From Rheinheimera oceanensis (GTDB lineage Bacteria > Pseudomonadota > Gammaproteobacteria > Enterobacterales > Alteromonadaceae), in contig NZ_JAGPNM010000010.1 in the NCBI RefSeq assembly GCF_018831085.1, positions 1 through 64,000 of the forward strand: 64,000 bases of DNA, written 5' to 3'. Below, piece by piece: positions 51,915-61,795 of the stretch (the stretch's first letter is position 1; each line of letters starts with the position of its first letter). A program made the translations under genes and the position numbers. Under the pieces are notes generated by a model. It was not told the origin of the DNA and did no database searches. It was given only the letters and a program-made list of their open reading frames with translations.

Positions 51915-53486
51915 ATGAAAAATTACGAACTTAATGAATATGAAGCCGCTTTAGTTTTTGATATGTCCCCCACTTTACTTCGGTGGATGACGGTTAATGG
52001 GGTTGTTGATAAGACAAAATTGAGCTTCGAAGAGCGTAATGAAATTTACTACTACGATAAAGAGGAATTACATCGTCTAAACTTAAAAATGGCAGGTAAA
52101 TGGCCAAAAAGCTCAAAAGGAAAAAGACCAAATATTCCCGAAGGTATTAAACGAGAAATTAAACATGAAGCAAGAAATGCCTGCCCTGCCTGCAATAAAA
52201 GTTACGGTGAAATTGCGCATATCGATAGTGTTGCGGCTACTCACTGCAATCACCCTAAAAATCTGATATTTCTTTGCCCAGATCATCACACAGAGTATGA
52301 CAATGCCCTTATTCCTAAAAGTATCGACCGTGATGAGGTTATTACCCTTAAAAATAGTCTTAAAATTTTTCAAAGACAGTTATGGAAAATACAGGGCAAC
52401 ACTATTAATACCTATTTGTCAGGGTTGAACTCAGCTAAATCCCTTTTAGCTGTTCATAATGTTGTCAAGAAAGTAGTCCCAGAGTCTGAATATAGAGATA
52501 CACTAGAAAAAATTGCTAAGTCTACTGAAAAAGCATCAGGAAAGATTATAAATCGCATCAACTTTGGAAGTGCTAGCTTTTTAAATAGAGAAGTTACTAA
52601 ATATATTGACCAGAATAAGGAAAATCTTTGCCCTTTATGTCACGGGTTAGGATCTACTGACTTTTACGATCCTTGCCCTGTATGTTTGGGTGATGGTGAA
52701 GTTAAACCCGGAACTAGACATCAAATTGATTTATCGCCATTTGAATTAGTTGAGTGCAGGCTGTGTGATGGTGTAGGGGTTTATGAAAACATGGATTGTC
52801 CGGCATGTAATAGTGAAGGAAAAGTATCTCAATTCTTCGATGATTGCCATGACTGGTCGATGCATGATTTAGTAGATTGTAAACTTTGTAATGGTGAAGG
52901 ATTACATGAAAGTCATGATTGCCCTGCTTGTGATGGTGAAGGAAAGGTAACGAAGCATTTTGCTGACAACCATGACTGGTCGATGCATGATTTAGTGGAT
53001 TGTAAACTCTGTAATGGTGAAGGATTGCATGAAAGTTATGATTGCCCTGCTTGTGATGGTGAAGGAAAGGTAACGAAGCATTTTGCTGACAACCATGACT
53101 GGTCGATGCATGATTTAGTGGATTGTAAACTCTGTAATGGTGAAGGATTGCATGAAAGTTATGATTGCCCTGCTTGTGATGGTGAAGGAAAGGTAACGAA
53201 GCATTTTGCTGACAACCATGACTGGTCGATGCATGATTTAGTGGATTGTAAACTCTGTAATGGTGAAGGATTACATGAAAATTATGATTGCCCTGCTTGC
53301 GATGGTGAACGAAAGGTAACAAAGCATTTTGCTGACAACCATGATTGGTCTGCGTATGAGCACGTAATGTGTCAGTTATGTAAAGGCGAGGGTCGATATC
53401 ATGCAGAGAAATGCGAACCTTGCCATGGTGAAGGAAAGGTTACCAGAGAGTTCAACTATGAGCATGATTGGCATCAGTATCAGTAG
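51915..53486 (+). CDS. HNH nuclease domain fused to tandem DnaJ-like zinc ribbons
   Basis: 523 aa. After an N-terminal helix-turn-helix-like part comes an HNH-type site at about residues 90-135: CPAC, AHIDSV, H..N.KNLIFLCPDHH. A helical linker follows (about 140-235). From residue 238 there are seven pairs of CxxCxGxG-type motifs like the DnaJ zinc-finger domain (LCPLCHGLG/PCPVCLGDGE; CKLCNGEG/CPACDGEGK). The last repeats are 41 aa long and nearly identical, joined by HDWSMHDLVD linkers. It lies between the transposon right end and tnsA, where Tn7 has no gene. A nuclease that senses misfolded protein or nucleic acid, perhaps for defence, is a guess; no such architecture is known to me. Confidence 0.75.
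   Translation: MKNYELNEYEAALVFDMSPTLLRWMTVNGVVDKTKLSFEERNEIYYYDKEELHRLNLKMAGKWPKSSKGKRPNIPEGIKREIKHEARNACPACNKSYGEIAHIDSVAATHCNHPKNLIFLCPDHHTEYDNALIPKSIDRDEVITLKNSLKIFQRQLWKIQGNTINTYLSGLNSAKSLLAVHNVVKKVVPESEYRDTLEKIAKSTEKASGKIINRINFGSASFLNREVTKYIDQNKENLCPLCHGLGSTDFYDPCPVCLGDGEVKPGTRHQIDLSPFELVECRLCDGVGVYENMDCPACNSEGKVSQFFDDCHDWSMHDLVDCKLCNGEGLHESHDCPACDGEGKVTKHFADNHDWSMHDLVDCKLCNGEGLHESYDCPACDGEGKVTKHFADNHDWSMHDLVDCKLCNGEGLHESYDCPACDGEGKVTKHFADNHDWSMHDLVDCKLCNGEGLHENYDCPACDGERKVTKHFADNHDWSAYEHVMCQLCKGEGRYHAEKCEPCHGEGKVTREFNYEHDWHQYQ
52848..53339 (+). repeat. Four tandem 123-bp repeats inside the zinc-ribbon gene
   Basis: CATGACTGGTCGATGCATGA recurs at 52848, 52971, 53094 and 53217, and a changed copy at 53340, always 123 bp apart. 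Units are almost identical in DNA, so the copy number can easily change by recombination. 123 bp is 41 codons and keeps the frame. Confidence 0.92.
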
Positions 53487-53599
53487 TTATCATATCGAAA
53501 CTACGATAATTGTAGTTCAAACTAAGCAACAGTAATAAAGTTGCATACCGAACCTGCCCTAGCTATGCTTTTGTTTTGCATCGTCAGAGCAGTTTTGGG

Positions 53600-54430
53600 A
53601 TGGCTAAAAAGAAAATGGGATTCACCGAAACTCAGTTTGCGCGGTGGATCAAAACAGGACGTGGCAGTGGCGAGCACGCCAGTTACCAGCCATGGCTAAA
53701 AGTATCTGATTTTCCCTCCCTTGGCCGTGTTCATCGTGTTTTTGGCCATAAGTCTCAGCGCACCCATCATTTGCTGTCTGATCTAGAGCTGTCGGTTTTC
53801 TTGCTGCTGGAGTGGCATCGTGAGGTAACGCAGATCCGCGAGCAATTTCCGCTGGAGCGTGAGGTGACCCGCCGCCTGGCCAGTGAAGCGATGATGGAGC
53901 ATCCCAGCTTTGCAGGTATCGATCAGTATGTCTCCTCAGATTTCCTGGTTGACTCCAGCAATGAACAAGAGCCGCGTTTTGCGCTGCAGGCAAAGTATAA
54001 AGATGCCCTGAATGATGCCCGGACAGTCGAAAAGCTGGAATTGGAGCGACGCTATTGGCAAGAGAAAGGGTTGCCCTGGTATCTGGTCACTGAAGCCGAT
54101 ATTCCGGCAACCGTGTCGAAGAATATCTCATGGCTTTATCCGTCTCAACGCAATGAACAGGATGATTCTGAACTGACAATGCAGCAAATTGAGTTGTATG
54201 CCCACCACTTTTCCAAAAAGCCAAACCAGACGGTGCATGCTATTTGCAAGGAGCTGGATGCTGCATACAACTTGCCGCTTGGTGAGTCACTGTATGAAGT
54301 CCGTACCTTGTTGGCCAAGCGCTACTTCACTTTCGACTTATTCGTACCGGTGAGCAAGCTAAAAGCAAAGGATGTGCAGATCGGGGATATCCCTTTTATC
54401 CGGGAGGCCTATCTTGTTTCGAATCAATGA
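53600..54430 (+). CDS. tnsA: Tn7-family endonuclease TnsA
   Basis: 276 aa from ATG 53600 (MAKKKMGFTE, like MAKANSSFSE of Tn7). The restriction-enzyme-like active site is intact: Glu63 (LSDLELSVFL), Asp114 (SSDFLVD), Gln130 and Lys132 (FALQAK), the same numbers as in Tn7 TnsA. It cuts the 5' ends of the element, so that with TnsB transposition is cut-and-paste. First gene of the tns operon. Confidence 0.95.
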   Translation: MAKKKMGFTETQFARWIKTGRGSGEHASYQPWLKVSDFPSLGRVHRVFGHKSQRTHHLLSDLELSVFLLLEWHREVTQIREQFPLEREVTRRLASEAMMEHPSFAGIDQYVSSDFLVDSSNEQEPRFALQAKYKDALNDARTVEKLELERRYWQEKGLPWYLVTEADIPATVSKNISWLYPSQRNEQDDSELTMQQIELYAHHFSKKPNQTVHAICKELDAAYNLPLGESLYEVRTLLAKRYFTFDLFVPVSKLKAKDVQIGDIPFIREAYLVSNQ

Positions 54431-56495
54431 GGTTCTGCGGTTTGATAGTCAATGCTACCGGGTATTGCAGCTGTTGGGTGATTATCTGGTGTGGATAAAT
54501 ATTGATGAGCCCGCAGCATTTCCAGAACTTGCTTTGGTTTCTGAACTGCAGGATGCCATTGAGCAAGAGCTGCTTGAGCGTACTGATGACCCTCATAAGG
54601 CTTTGGCGTATGAGTCACCAGAGGAAGGCAGTACTGCAAGAACGAAGCGTGATAGTAATTATGCGTTAATCAAGCCATTGATTGACCTCCCCGATTTTTA
54701 TAGACCAAAACGCCGGGGCCCTGTGGTAGAGGATATCATCCGTACGAGCGCTACTACCAAGCAAACTGTGTATCGCTTAGCCAGGCGTTATTGGCAGCGT
54801 GGACAGATCCCCAATGCCTTGTTGCCAGATTACAAAAACTCTGGAGGTAAGGGTAAGCGGCGACTTGCCGCTGATAAAAAACTTGGCCGACCTCGTAAGC
54901 ATCAGCGAGGTGAGGGCGCTAAGATAGATGAGTTTACTGAGCGGTTGTTTCGTATGGCCATCGATAAATACCTGCTCAAAGACAAAGGACATTCCTTTCC
55001 CTATGCTCATCGCCGCTTTGAGAGTCTTTACCTCAATCATTTCCCGGAAACCCCACAAGAAGAGCTGCCCAGCAACTGGCAAATGTTGCACTTTTACAAG
55101 CGAGAGTACCGGCAGGTGGAAGCACTGAAAAAGCGGGTGCCAGTAGCTATCTATAACAAAGATATCCGGCCTCTGCACAGTACAGCGAATACCCAAGTAC
55201 TAGGGCCAGGCTCGCGCTATGAAATTGATGCCACCATTGCTGACATCTATCTGGTTTCCGACAGTGAGCGGGGCAATATTGTTGGTCGCCCGGTGGTGTA
55301 TATGGTGATTGATGTTTTCAGTCGGATGATAACGGGCTTTTACATAGGCTTTGAAAATGCGTCCTACGCCTCTGCCATCCAAGCTTTGTATATGGCTGTG
55401 ACGGATAAGGTGGCCTATTGTAGTGAACTTGGTTTTGAGATTGAGTCGGAGGATTGGCCAAGTGTTGGTTTACCCGATGCGATCTTGGCAGATCGTGGCG
55501 AACTCCTTGGCCATCAAATCGAAAGTTTGGAGAGTAATTTTGCGCTCCGTATTGAAAACACGCCACCGTACCGTGGCGATGCAAAAGGGATAGTTGAGCG
55601 TAACTTCAAAACTATCCAAGCGTCATTTGGTCCTTTTGTTCCGGGGTATGTGACGGGCAACAAAGTGAGAAAGCATGGCGGTAACGATTATAGGCTTGAT
55701 GCCAAGCTATCGGTAAAGGATTTTGCTCAGATAATCTTGTCCGCTGTACTTTACCAAAATCAGTATGCGGTGCTGGAAAAGTATGACCGTGATGCCGATA
55801 TGCCGGCAGACTTACCGCTTACGCCAATTCATCTCTGGAACTGGGGGCTGCAACATCGCACCGGGCGTTTACATCAGGCGGACCCTTCAGCATTGCGTAT
55901 TGCATTACTACCGCGGGAAAAAGCGACGTTATCAGAGCATGGTGCCTGTTTATTTGGCCTTTATTACTCTTCGTCCGAGATGCTACAGCTGGGCTGGACG
56001 CATCGAGGCCGACAGGTCAAGCGTCCTGTTAGTCTTGAAGCGGCCTATGATCCTCTGGTTGCCGATCAAATTTACCTGTTCTTTGACAAAGGCAGTAACC
56101 ATCACTGGGTATGTAAACTGACCGATAAGTCCAGAGAATTTCGGGGGGCATCTTTTTGGGATGTGTGGCAGGTGCGGGATGAGCAAAAGAAAACAACCGC
56201 AGCAGCTAAAGTTCGTTCAAAAACATATAAACGCCAGCATGAGGAGTTTGTGCTGGAAAAAATACGTGAGGCTGAAAAAGCAGCACCTGATACCAGCAAT
56301 GTAACCAAAGCCGAGCGGATCCGAGCCATCAACGAGAACAAGCGAACCGAAAAAGCCCGGGAGCGGGCCGAAAAAGCACAACGCCCAGCATTGGATAAGC
56401 AGCACCCGTCTGCCCAAGTTATTCCGTTTGGCGGCAATGAACCAACCCTTGATTACCCAGATTACATTGACGAATTGTTTGGAGACGACGATTAA
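54414..56495 (+). CDS. tnsB: Tn7-family DDE transposase TnsB
   Basis: 693 aa from TTG 54414, chosen because GGGAGG lies 6 nt upstream and the sequence LFRINEVLRFD lines up with the start of Tn7 TnsB; no suitable ATG exists. It overlaps tnsA by 17 bp. The RNase H-like core has Asp272 (YEIDATIADIYLV), Asp360 (LADRGEL) and Glu395 (GDAKGIVE), each one residue before the Tn7 positions. TnsB binds the end repeats and joins the 3' ends to the target. The C-terminal tail would contact TnsC. Confidence 0.95.
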   Translation: MFRINEVLRFDSQCYRVLQLLGDYLVWINIDEPAAFPELALVSELQDAIEQELLERTDDPHKALAYESPEEGSTARTKRDSNYALIKPLIDLPDFYRPKRRGPVVEDIIRTSATTKQTVYRLARRYWQRGQIPNALLPDYKNSGGKGKRRLAADKKLGRPRKHQRGEGAKIDEFTERLFRMAIDKYLLKDKGHSFPYAHRRFESLYLNHFPETPQEELPSNWQMLHFYKREYRQVEALKKRVPVAIYNKDIRPLHSTANTQVLGPGSRYEIDATIADIYLVSDSERGNIVGRPVVYMVIDVFSRMITGFYIGFENASYASAIQALYMAVTDKVAYCSELGFEIESEDWPSVGLPDAILADRGELLGHQIESLESNFALRIENTPPYRGDAKGIVERNFKTIQASFGPFVPGYVTGNKVRKHGGNDYRLDAKLSVKDFAQIILSAVLYQNQYAVLEKYDRDADMPADLPLTPIHLWNWGLQHRTGRLHQADPSALRIALLPREKATLSEHGACLFGLYYSSSEMLQLGWTHRGRQVKRPVSLEAAYDPLVADQIYLFFDKGSNHHWVCKLTDKSREFRGASFWDVWQVRDEQKKTTAAAKVRSKTYKRQHEEFVLEKIREAEKAAPDTSNVTKAERIRAINENKRTEKARERAEKAQRPALDKQHPSAQVIPFGGNEPTLDYPDYIDELFGDDD

Positions 56496-58159
56496 TGCCA
56501 TTACCTGATCATTACGTCGAGGCTGTTTATAAAGACCCTGGATTGGAACGTTATCGCGGGAATCCCCTTATTGAAGCTCTGCCGCCCATCATGGACTTAC
56601 AAGCTTTAAAAGCAAAGTTAACGGGGAAGGTTAAATTCAACCCGAAGGATTGTTTTGAAAAAGGTCATATTCGGGCGCATCAGATTTGCGCCCTACTGGA
56701 TGACTTCTTTCAGCCTCTGGCAATGCACAAGCAACTGGAAGAAAAGATATCCATTATGATCCGCGCAGGTTATGTTGGACGAAACCTCGCTGATGGCTCG
56801 CTTAACAAGCTGATGCAAGAAAGCTATGAGCGTATCATGGCAGGGGAAAGTAGCGCATCACGCTTCGTTCAGTCGAATTCAACCGCCAAGAGCTTGTCAT
56901 TGATTGGATGCTCAGGCAGTGGCAAAAGTACTACTATCAATCGCATTCTGGCCACCTACCCGCCCGTCATTTATCACTCGAAGTACAATTTTATCCAGTT
57001 ACCCTATCTGAGAATGGAATGCCCTTCGGATGGCTCATTAAAGAGTTTGTGTCTGAATTTTTTTCGCGAAGTCGACCGACTACTGCCAACAGGGTACGAA
57101 GAGAAATACGCCCGCAAACGCCATGGTACAGAGGTATTGCTATCACTGATGGGGCAAGTGGCGACTCAGCGAGCGATCGGTGTTTTGGTCATCGATGAGA
57201 TCCAGCGTTTGACGTTGAAGCGTTCAATCAGCAAGGAAGCGATGCTGGAGTTTTTTGTTGCTCTGGTTAATGTGGTTGGGGTGCCGGTGGTCTTGGTAGG
57301 TACGCCCAAAGCCCGGCCAATCTTTGAGCTGGAGTTGCAGTCAGCCAGGCGAAGCGCTGGTTTCGGTTCTTTGTTCTGGGAGCCGATGCAGTGTGGGCCT
57401 GTTAGCACAGATCAACGTACTGGCAAAGTGCGAAAGACCGAGTGGGTCGCATTCACCGATAAGCTGTGGCAATACCAATGGTTAACACAGCGGGACGAGG
57501 TGCTGAGTGATGAGATACGGGACTGTTGGTTCGACTTATCGCAAGGTGTGCTGGATATTGTCGTCAAGCTCTTTGTACTGGCCCAAATGCGTGCCATATC
57601 CACCGGTCTGGAAAGGATTACTGTGAAGCTGCTGCGTACCATTTACGAGCAGGAGCTAAAACCTGTCCACCCCATGCTGGATGCATTGCGCCGGAATGAC
57701 CCTGACTTGCTTAACAAATACTCGGACCTGCAGCTGCCATCCATTGACAAGCGTTTGCTTGAACTAAAAGCCCTGATAGATAGACAGCAAAACACAAAAG
57801 AAGCCGATGCCCCTTTTGCTGGCAACGATACAGCACTGCGGCTGTATACCATGCTGCAGGCGATGGGCTGTGATTCAGGTTTGCTGCAGCCATTGATTGA
57901 AAAGGTGTTTAAAGATCATCCGAACCTATCGTTGCCAGAGCTCAGCCGAGTTGTATTGGACTGGTATGCAAGCTCAATGAAGCCAACGAAGGCACCCCGA
58001 GCAATAACCGAAAAAATTAAAGAGAAAGACTGGCATACATTGCCGTCCGATGATCTGCGCTTTAAGTTTTCGCAAGCAGATAAAGGCCAGCTTTACCATG
58101 ATCTCCGGTATGGTAAGGAGCTATTCGACATGCCCAGCTGGCTAAAAAGAGTAGGTTAA
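56495..58159 (+). CDS. tnsC: Tn7-family AAA+ regulator TnsC
   Basis: 554 aa, sharing one base with the tnsB stop (TAATG). The AAA+ core has Walker A GCSGSGKST (about residues 136-144) and Walker B VLVIDEIQRL (about 229-238). TnsC forms ATP-bound filaments on target DNA chosen by TnsD or TnsE, activates TnsA/TnsB and gives target immunity. Size equals that of Tn7 TnsC (555 aa). Confidence 0.95.
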   Translation: MPLPDHYVEAVYKDPGLERYRGNPLIEALPPIMDLQALKAKLTGKVKFNPKDCFEKGHIRAHQICALLDDFFQPLAMHKQLEEKISIMIRAGYVGRNLADGSLNKLMQESYERIMAGESSASRFVQSNSTAKSLSLIGCSGSGKSTTINRILATYPPVIYHSKYNFIQLPYLRMECPSDGSLKSLCLNFFREVDRLLPTGYEEKYARKRHGTEVLLSLMGQVATQRAIGVLVIDEIQRLTLKRSISKEAMLEFFVALVNVVGVPVVLVGTPKARPIFELELQSARRSAGFGSLFWEPMQCGPVSTDQRTGKVRKTEWVAFTDKLWQYQWLTQRDEVLSDEIRDCWFDLSQGVLDIVVKLFVLAQMRAISTGLERITVKLLRTIYEQELKPVHPMLDALRRNDPDLLNKYSDLQLPSIDKRLLELKALIDRQQNTKEADAPFAGNDTALRLYTMLQAMGCDSGLLQPLIEKVFKDHPNLSLPELSRVVLDWYASSMKPTKAPRAITEKIKEKDWHTLPSDDLRFKFSQADKGQLYHDLRYGKELFDMPSWLKRVG

Positions 58160-58161
58160 GT

Positions 58162-59670
58162 ATGCTGGGCTTTCCCTTGCCATATAGCGATGAGCTGCTT
58201 TATAGCGTCATCGCCAGGCACGGGGTCCATAGCGGCATCGTATCGCCAAAAGAATTACTGCAGGAGGTGTTTGGAGACACCAAAGTAATAGCCACTTCAG
58301 ACTTGCCCGGTCATTTAAAGCAGATTGCTGCCTTGTACCCGCATGCCATAGGCCGAACATCGATCGAGCTGTTGTACAACCATACGCTTTTCCCATTATA
58401 CGCCCCCTTTATTGGTGAACGTCGCCGTAAGCAGTTGGTCTATCAGCTAACCGAAAATATCCGGAACAGTGCGCATGTCACTGCCGGGGTGGCTGCTTCG
58501 CGGATTAAGCAGCCGGAGTATCTGCGTTACTGCCCTGGTTGTATGCAAGCGCAATACAGCCGTTACGGTGAATGCTATTGGCAAAGAGTCTGGCAGGTTG
58601 CTGGTACAAACGATTGTGCGGTTCATGGAGTGCTTCAAAGCTCGCCTATACATCGGCACGATATGCATCGCCATCAGTACCAGGCTGCTTGCTTTAAAAT
58701 CTGTCCTGTCACGGAACAGCAGGCCGGCTGCTGGCAGGGTCGTTTAATAGCCTCAAGCATTGAAGCATTGCTAAATTGTAGTCTGGTACCGGTACCTGAG
58801 TTGGTTCAGTGGGGAGACTGGTATCAGCAATTGGCAATTGAACAGGGGTTTTGTCGTGGCAAGCAGATACAGCATGAGCTCGTCAGAGACAAAGTGGTTG
58901 GATTCTGGAGCTTAGAATGGTTAGCAAGCCTTGATTTGCTGCCCCAAAGTCGTGAGTCCTGCTGGTTAAAATCAATATTCCGTAAGCATCGTAAAGCTTT
59001 TAGCTATCTGCAGCACTTGATAGTGCTGCACGCTTTTCTCGAGCCTGGCTGGTGTTTCACCGAAGTGATGCAACAAGTTGTTTCATCAAAGCATTCTGCA
59101 AAAGTAACGCCGTCTCAACTGGCTGTATCGGATAATACGCAACTGGATAAGTACCGCAATCGATGGTTATCAGCTGTTCGCCGCTATGGCACCAAGCAGG
59201 CACGTGAAAATGGTTTTGGTGATGTATATGCCAGGCTTTACCGGCATGATAGGCACTGGCTAATAGCGATAAACCATCAACACTCTGTGAAGCCAGACAA
59301 GCATCAAACCAGACTGGATTGGCGAAGACGTGATAGTGATACCGTAAGGGAGTTAATACAGCTGCGTGATGCAACAGAGCAGAAGCTTTTATTGCCAAGG
59401 CGATCAATGAACTGGTACCTGGCACAACTGCAGCACAAAGCCACTATTGAAAAAAACCTAAAGCACTTACCGCTGTGTCGTTTGTTTTTTGATCGGTACT
59501 GTGAAAATATAGAGCAATATCAAATAAGAAGAATCACACGCACCGCCATTCGTCTCGCTATTGCCGATGAAACAGCAAAGCGATGGCAGATGCTCAGGTT
59601 GTCGGGGCTTAGTGAAGATCGGTTAACAGAGTGGGCTCGGACGTTTCTGAAGGAGGTTATTGGGATTTGA
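58162..59670 (+). CDS. tnsD: Tn7-family target selector TnsD (TniQ family)
   Basis: 502 aa. The TniQ N-terminus FPLPYSDELLYSVIARHGVHSGIVSP is shared with Tn7 (abbreviated here). The zinc finger CPGC...DCAVHG lies at about residues 123-155. The CWLKSIFRKHRKAFSYLQH segment is nearly identical to Tn7. It binds the glmS 3' end, and the element's location 25 bp after glmS shows that this pathway was used. Confidence 0.94.
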   Translation: MLGFPLPYSDELLYSVIARHGVHSGIVSPKELLQEVFGDTKVIATSDLPGHLKQIAALYPHAIGRTSIELLYNHTLFPLYAPFIGERRRKQLVYQLTENIRNSAHVTAGVAASRIKQPEYLRYCPGCMQAQYSRYGECYWQRVWQVAGTNDCAVHGVLQSSPIHRHDMHRHQYQAACFKICPVTEQQAGCWQGRLIASSIEALLNCSLVPVPELVQWGDWYQQLAIEQGFCRGKQIQHELVRDKVVGFWSLEWLASLDLLPQSRESCWLKSIFRKHRKAFSYLQHLIVLHAFLEPGWCFTEVMQQVVSSKHSAKVTPSQLAVSDNTQLDKYRNRWLSAVRRYGTKQARENGFGDVYARLYRHDRHWLIAINHQHSVKPDKHQTRLDWRRRDSDTVRELIQLRDATEQKLLLPRRSMNWYLAQLQHKATIEKNLKHLPLCRLFFDRYCENIEQYQIRRITRTAIRLAIADETAKRWQMLRLSGLSEDRLTEWARTFLKEVIGI

Positions 59671-61268
59671 CCGATTCAATCCAGCTAAAGGGATTTAAAG
59701 ACGGCACCTGGCTAAATGGTATTGGTGATCTGTTTTGTAAAACAGATGGTGTACGTTGGGGCGTCAACTTAAGCATTTATCCAGGTAAAGAAAATGGATC
59801 TGACTCTACCTCTCTTTCAAATGCTCCGTTGTTGATACGTAAGAACATTATCAATCCAACTAAAAAATATTACCAAAATAGTCATGAACAGAGCTTTCAA
59901 ATCACCACAACAAGGGATTGGGATGTAGTCCGTCTAAAAAGTTGCCCAGCCCTTGAACGACGACTGGCAAAAGAGCTGCAACAGTATTGTTTTGAGTTCA
60001 GCATCGCGGAAGGTATACGCGTTTTTTTGCCACAGTTTGAGCTAGCACGGGCACTCTTTTTTCATAATGCTTATCTGGCCCGTTCATCCATATTGCACGA
60101 TGTGCTGAGTAATGAGTTCATCACAGAAACTGAGCCGAAATTAAATTGGGCTCATATTCATGTGCTTGATACCTGTAACTGCCCAATAGAGTTATTCAGT
60201 GATTATGGCTTTCGTAGGCATCTTTCCTGGTTGTTGCTGGATGAGGGTGTTAGGTACTCATACGAGAGCATCAGCAGATACCAATTGATGGATGGTAACG
60301 ATAGTGGCCTTTATCGACGCTGGACCTTTCAGTTTGATCCGCCGCCACTGCAAGGTGTGATGATAAAGGTCAGAGGTCGTTTCGAGCCGGTCAGCCGGAC
60401 CTTGCTGGTTTATGAGGTTTTGAGTATCTGTAAGATCAAGTCAAATGTGCCATCATTGATTGAGTTTACCAGTCCTAAGTTCAGTACTTCGGTCAGTGGC
60501 AAAGGTAGCGCTGCCGGAGGGGATGCCAGTCGTCCAGATGGGCACAATTTGGATGACGAAACTGAAGGCAGCCGGGAAAATAACCCGGTGATGCTCAAAG
60601 TAAACCAAGTTAAATTTGAGTATGAGCGTGCTTTTGAAACCTGGAAAGTGAGCAAGAAAAATAAGCCCACAGGCCGTGGCCGAGAAAACGATGACGAGGC
60701 CACTGAAGCATCTCGGGATGTAAGTAGCGAGGAGCAAGGGCCAGGTGGCAACTTACCAAGTGCAGAATGGGATGCATTGAATGAGCAGACAGACGATGCT
60801 CACCTGTACCTAAACAAATTCAGCAGTTACTTTGAAATGTTGAGATTGCTCGAAGAGCTGCATGGCTGTAAGGTAATCAAGTACCCACTCACGAAGCTGC
60901 CGGCAGTTGGTAAGTGTAAGATGCACATACTGAAAACCGATGGCAACCCACGGTGTATGTCGGTTGCTCATGTAACGGCTGGTGCCGTTGGTTATTACCT
61001 GCTAGAGGTTGATACCTCCGATGCAAGCAAGGCCCTGTCTACCAAAGTTATCATCGCCAGTGCTATTGGCGATATCGAGCCTCACTTATTCGAGATTGAA
61101 AAACAGCTACTTAAGGCGTCCTTGTCTTGGCCAAAAGAGCATTTTGACAAGTTGGTTGGCGAAGACAGCCACACTTGGGTGCCGCACCAGAAGTCTGGTA
61201 AAGCGGGTTCATTGACCTCTAATGACATTGAAAAGTGGAGTGCTAGAATGTGTAGACAGTTAAACTGA
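59667..61268 (+). CDS. tnsE: Tn7-family target selector TnsE
   Basis: 533 aa from TTG 59667, which overlaps the tnsD stop codon (TTGA) and has GGAGG 11 nt upstream; GTG 59631 is the longer alternative. It resembles Tn7 TnsE (538 aa) in segments such as FDPPPLQGVMIKVRGR, the acidic variable middle (about 280-380) and LSTKVIIASAIG...ASLSWPKEHFDKL near the C-terminus. TnsE sends the element to replicating DNA of plasmids through the sliding clamp, so spread by conjugative plasmids is possible. Confidence 0.92.
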   Translation: MTDSIQLKGFKDGTWLNGIGDLFCKTDGVRWGVNLSIYPGKENGSDSTSLSNAPLLIRKNIINPTKKYYQNSHEQSFQITTTRDWDVVRLKSCPALERRLAKELQQYCFEFSIAEGIRVFLPQFELARALFFHNAYLARSSILHDVLSNEFITETEPKLNWAHIHVLDTCNCPIELFSDYGFRRHLSWLLLDEGVRYSYESISRYQLMDGNDSGLYRRWTFQFDPPPLQGVMIKVRGRFEPVSRTLLVYEVLSICKIKSNVPSLIEFTSPKFSTSVSGKGSAAGGDASRPDGHNLDDETEGSRENNPVMLKVNQVKFEYERAFETWKVSKKNKPTGRGRENDDEATEASRDVSSEEQGPGGNLPSAEWDALNEQTDDAHLYLNKFSSYFEMLRLLEELHGCKVIKYPLTKLPAVGKCKMHILKTDGNPRCMSVAHVTAGAVGYYLLEVDTSDASKALSTKVIIASAIGDIEPHLFEIEKQLLKASLSWPKEHFDKLVGEDSHTWVPHQKSGKAGSLTSNDIEKWSARMCRQLN

Positions 61269-61462
61269 TTTAGAAATAGTCAAATCGACCAGTGACCAAG
61301 CTGACGCAAAATATTGAATACCCTCATTACCATTTCTATATCTTTTTATCGTTGTATGGGATTAATAGCTATTCTTACAGAGAAACTGAGACTAGCTGGA
61401 GTAGCTAAGGTGACTTATGTTGCCTTAGCTACTTGACTACTTAAAGAAGACTTACGCTACGG

Positions 61463-61621
61463 TTATTTCTTCTTTTCTTTTTTAGCCTCTTCACTTTCTG
61501 AGCTTACGACAATCGGGAATGCTCTTAGTCCACGACTTTTAGCCCAGATGCGTTCACCAGTTTTAGGGTTTGTAATAAATGGTCGGAAAATGACCACGGT
61601 ACTTGGGTTTGATTTAGCCAT
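61463..61621 (-). CDS. Small basic hypothetical protein
   Basis: 52 aa from ATG 61621 with GAGG upstream. The sequence MAKSNPSTVVIFRPFITNPK then TGERIWAKSRGLRAFPI looks like a folded domain, ending in a Lys/Glu-rich tail. No family is recognised. It lies on the opposite strand after tnsE with about 190 bp between them. It could be a DNA-binding or regulatory protein of the cargo. Confidence 0.6.
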   Translation of the reverse strand: MAKSNPSTVVIFRPFITNPKTGERIWAKSRGLRAFPIVVSSESEEAKKEKKK

Positions 61622-61795
61622 GAGTAACCTCGTTAAATTGGCTTTCGAGGCAAACAAACTCATAAGCACCTTGACGTAGGGCTTCATCAGCACTAACCTA
61701 AGGTTGCGAAAGTAATGAGAGAGACCATGCCTCGTGTATGGCCTCTTTTATTTTAAGTGTTGGGGTGGCAGCCCCAACACTTAATCCTAACGTAT

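Noticed and set aside
52714..53322. 202-aa minus-strand ORF rich in His and Asn
   Set aside because: It is the antisense shadow of the 123-bp repeats in the zinc-ribbon gene; its repetition is inherited from them.
52848..53339. CRISPR-like array
   Set aside because: Repeat units are contiguous, 123 bp, in frame and coding, without unique spacers.
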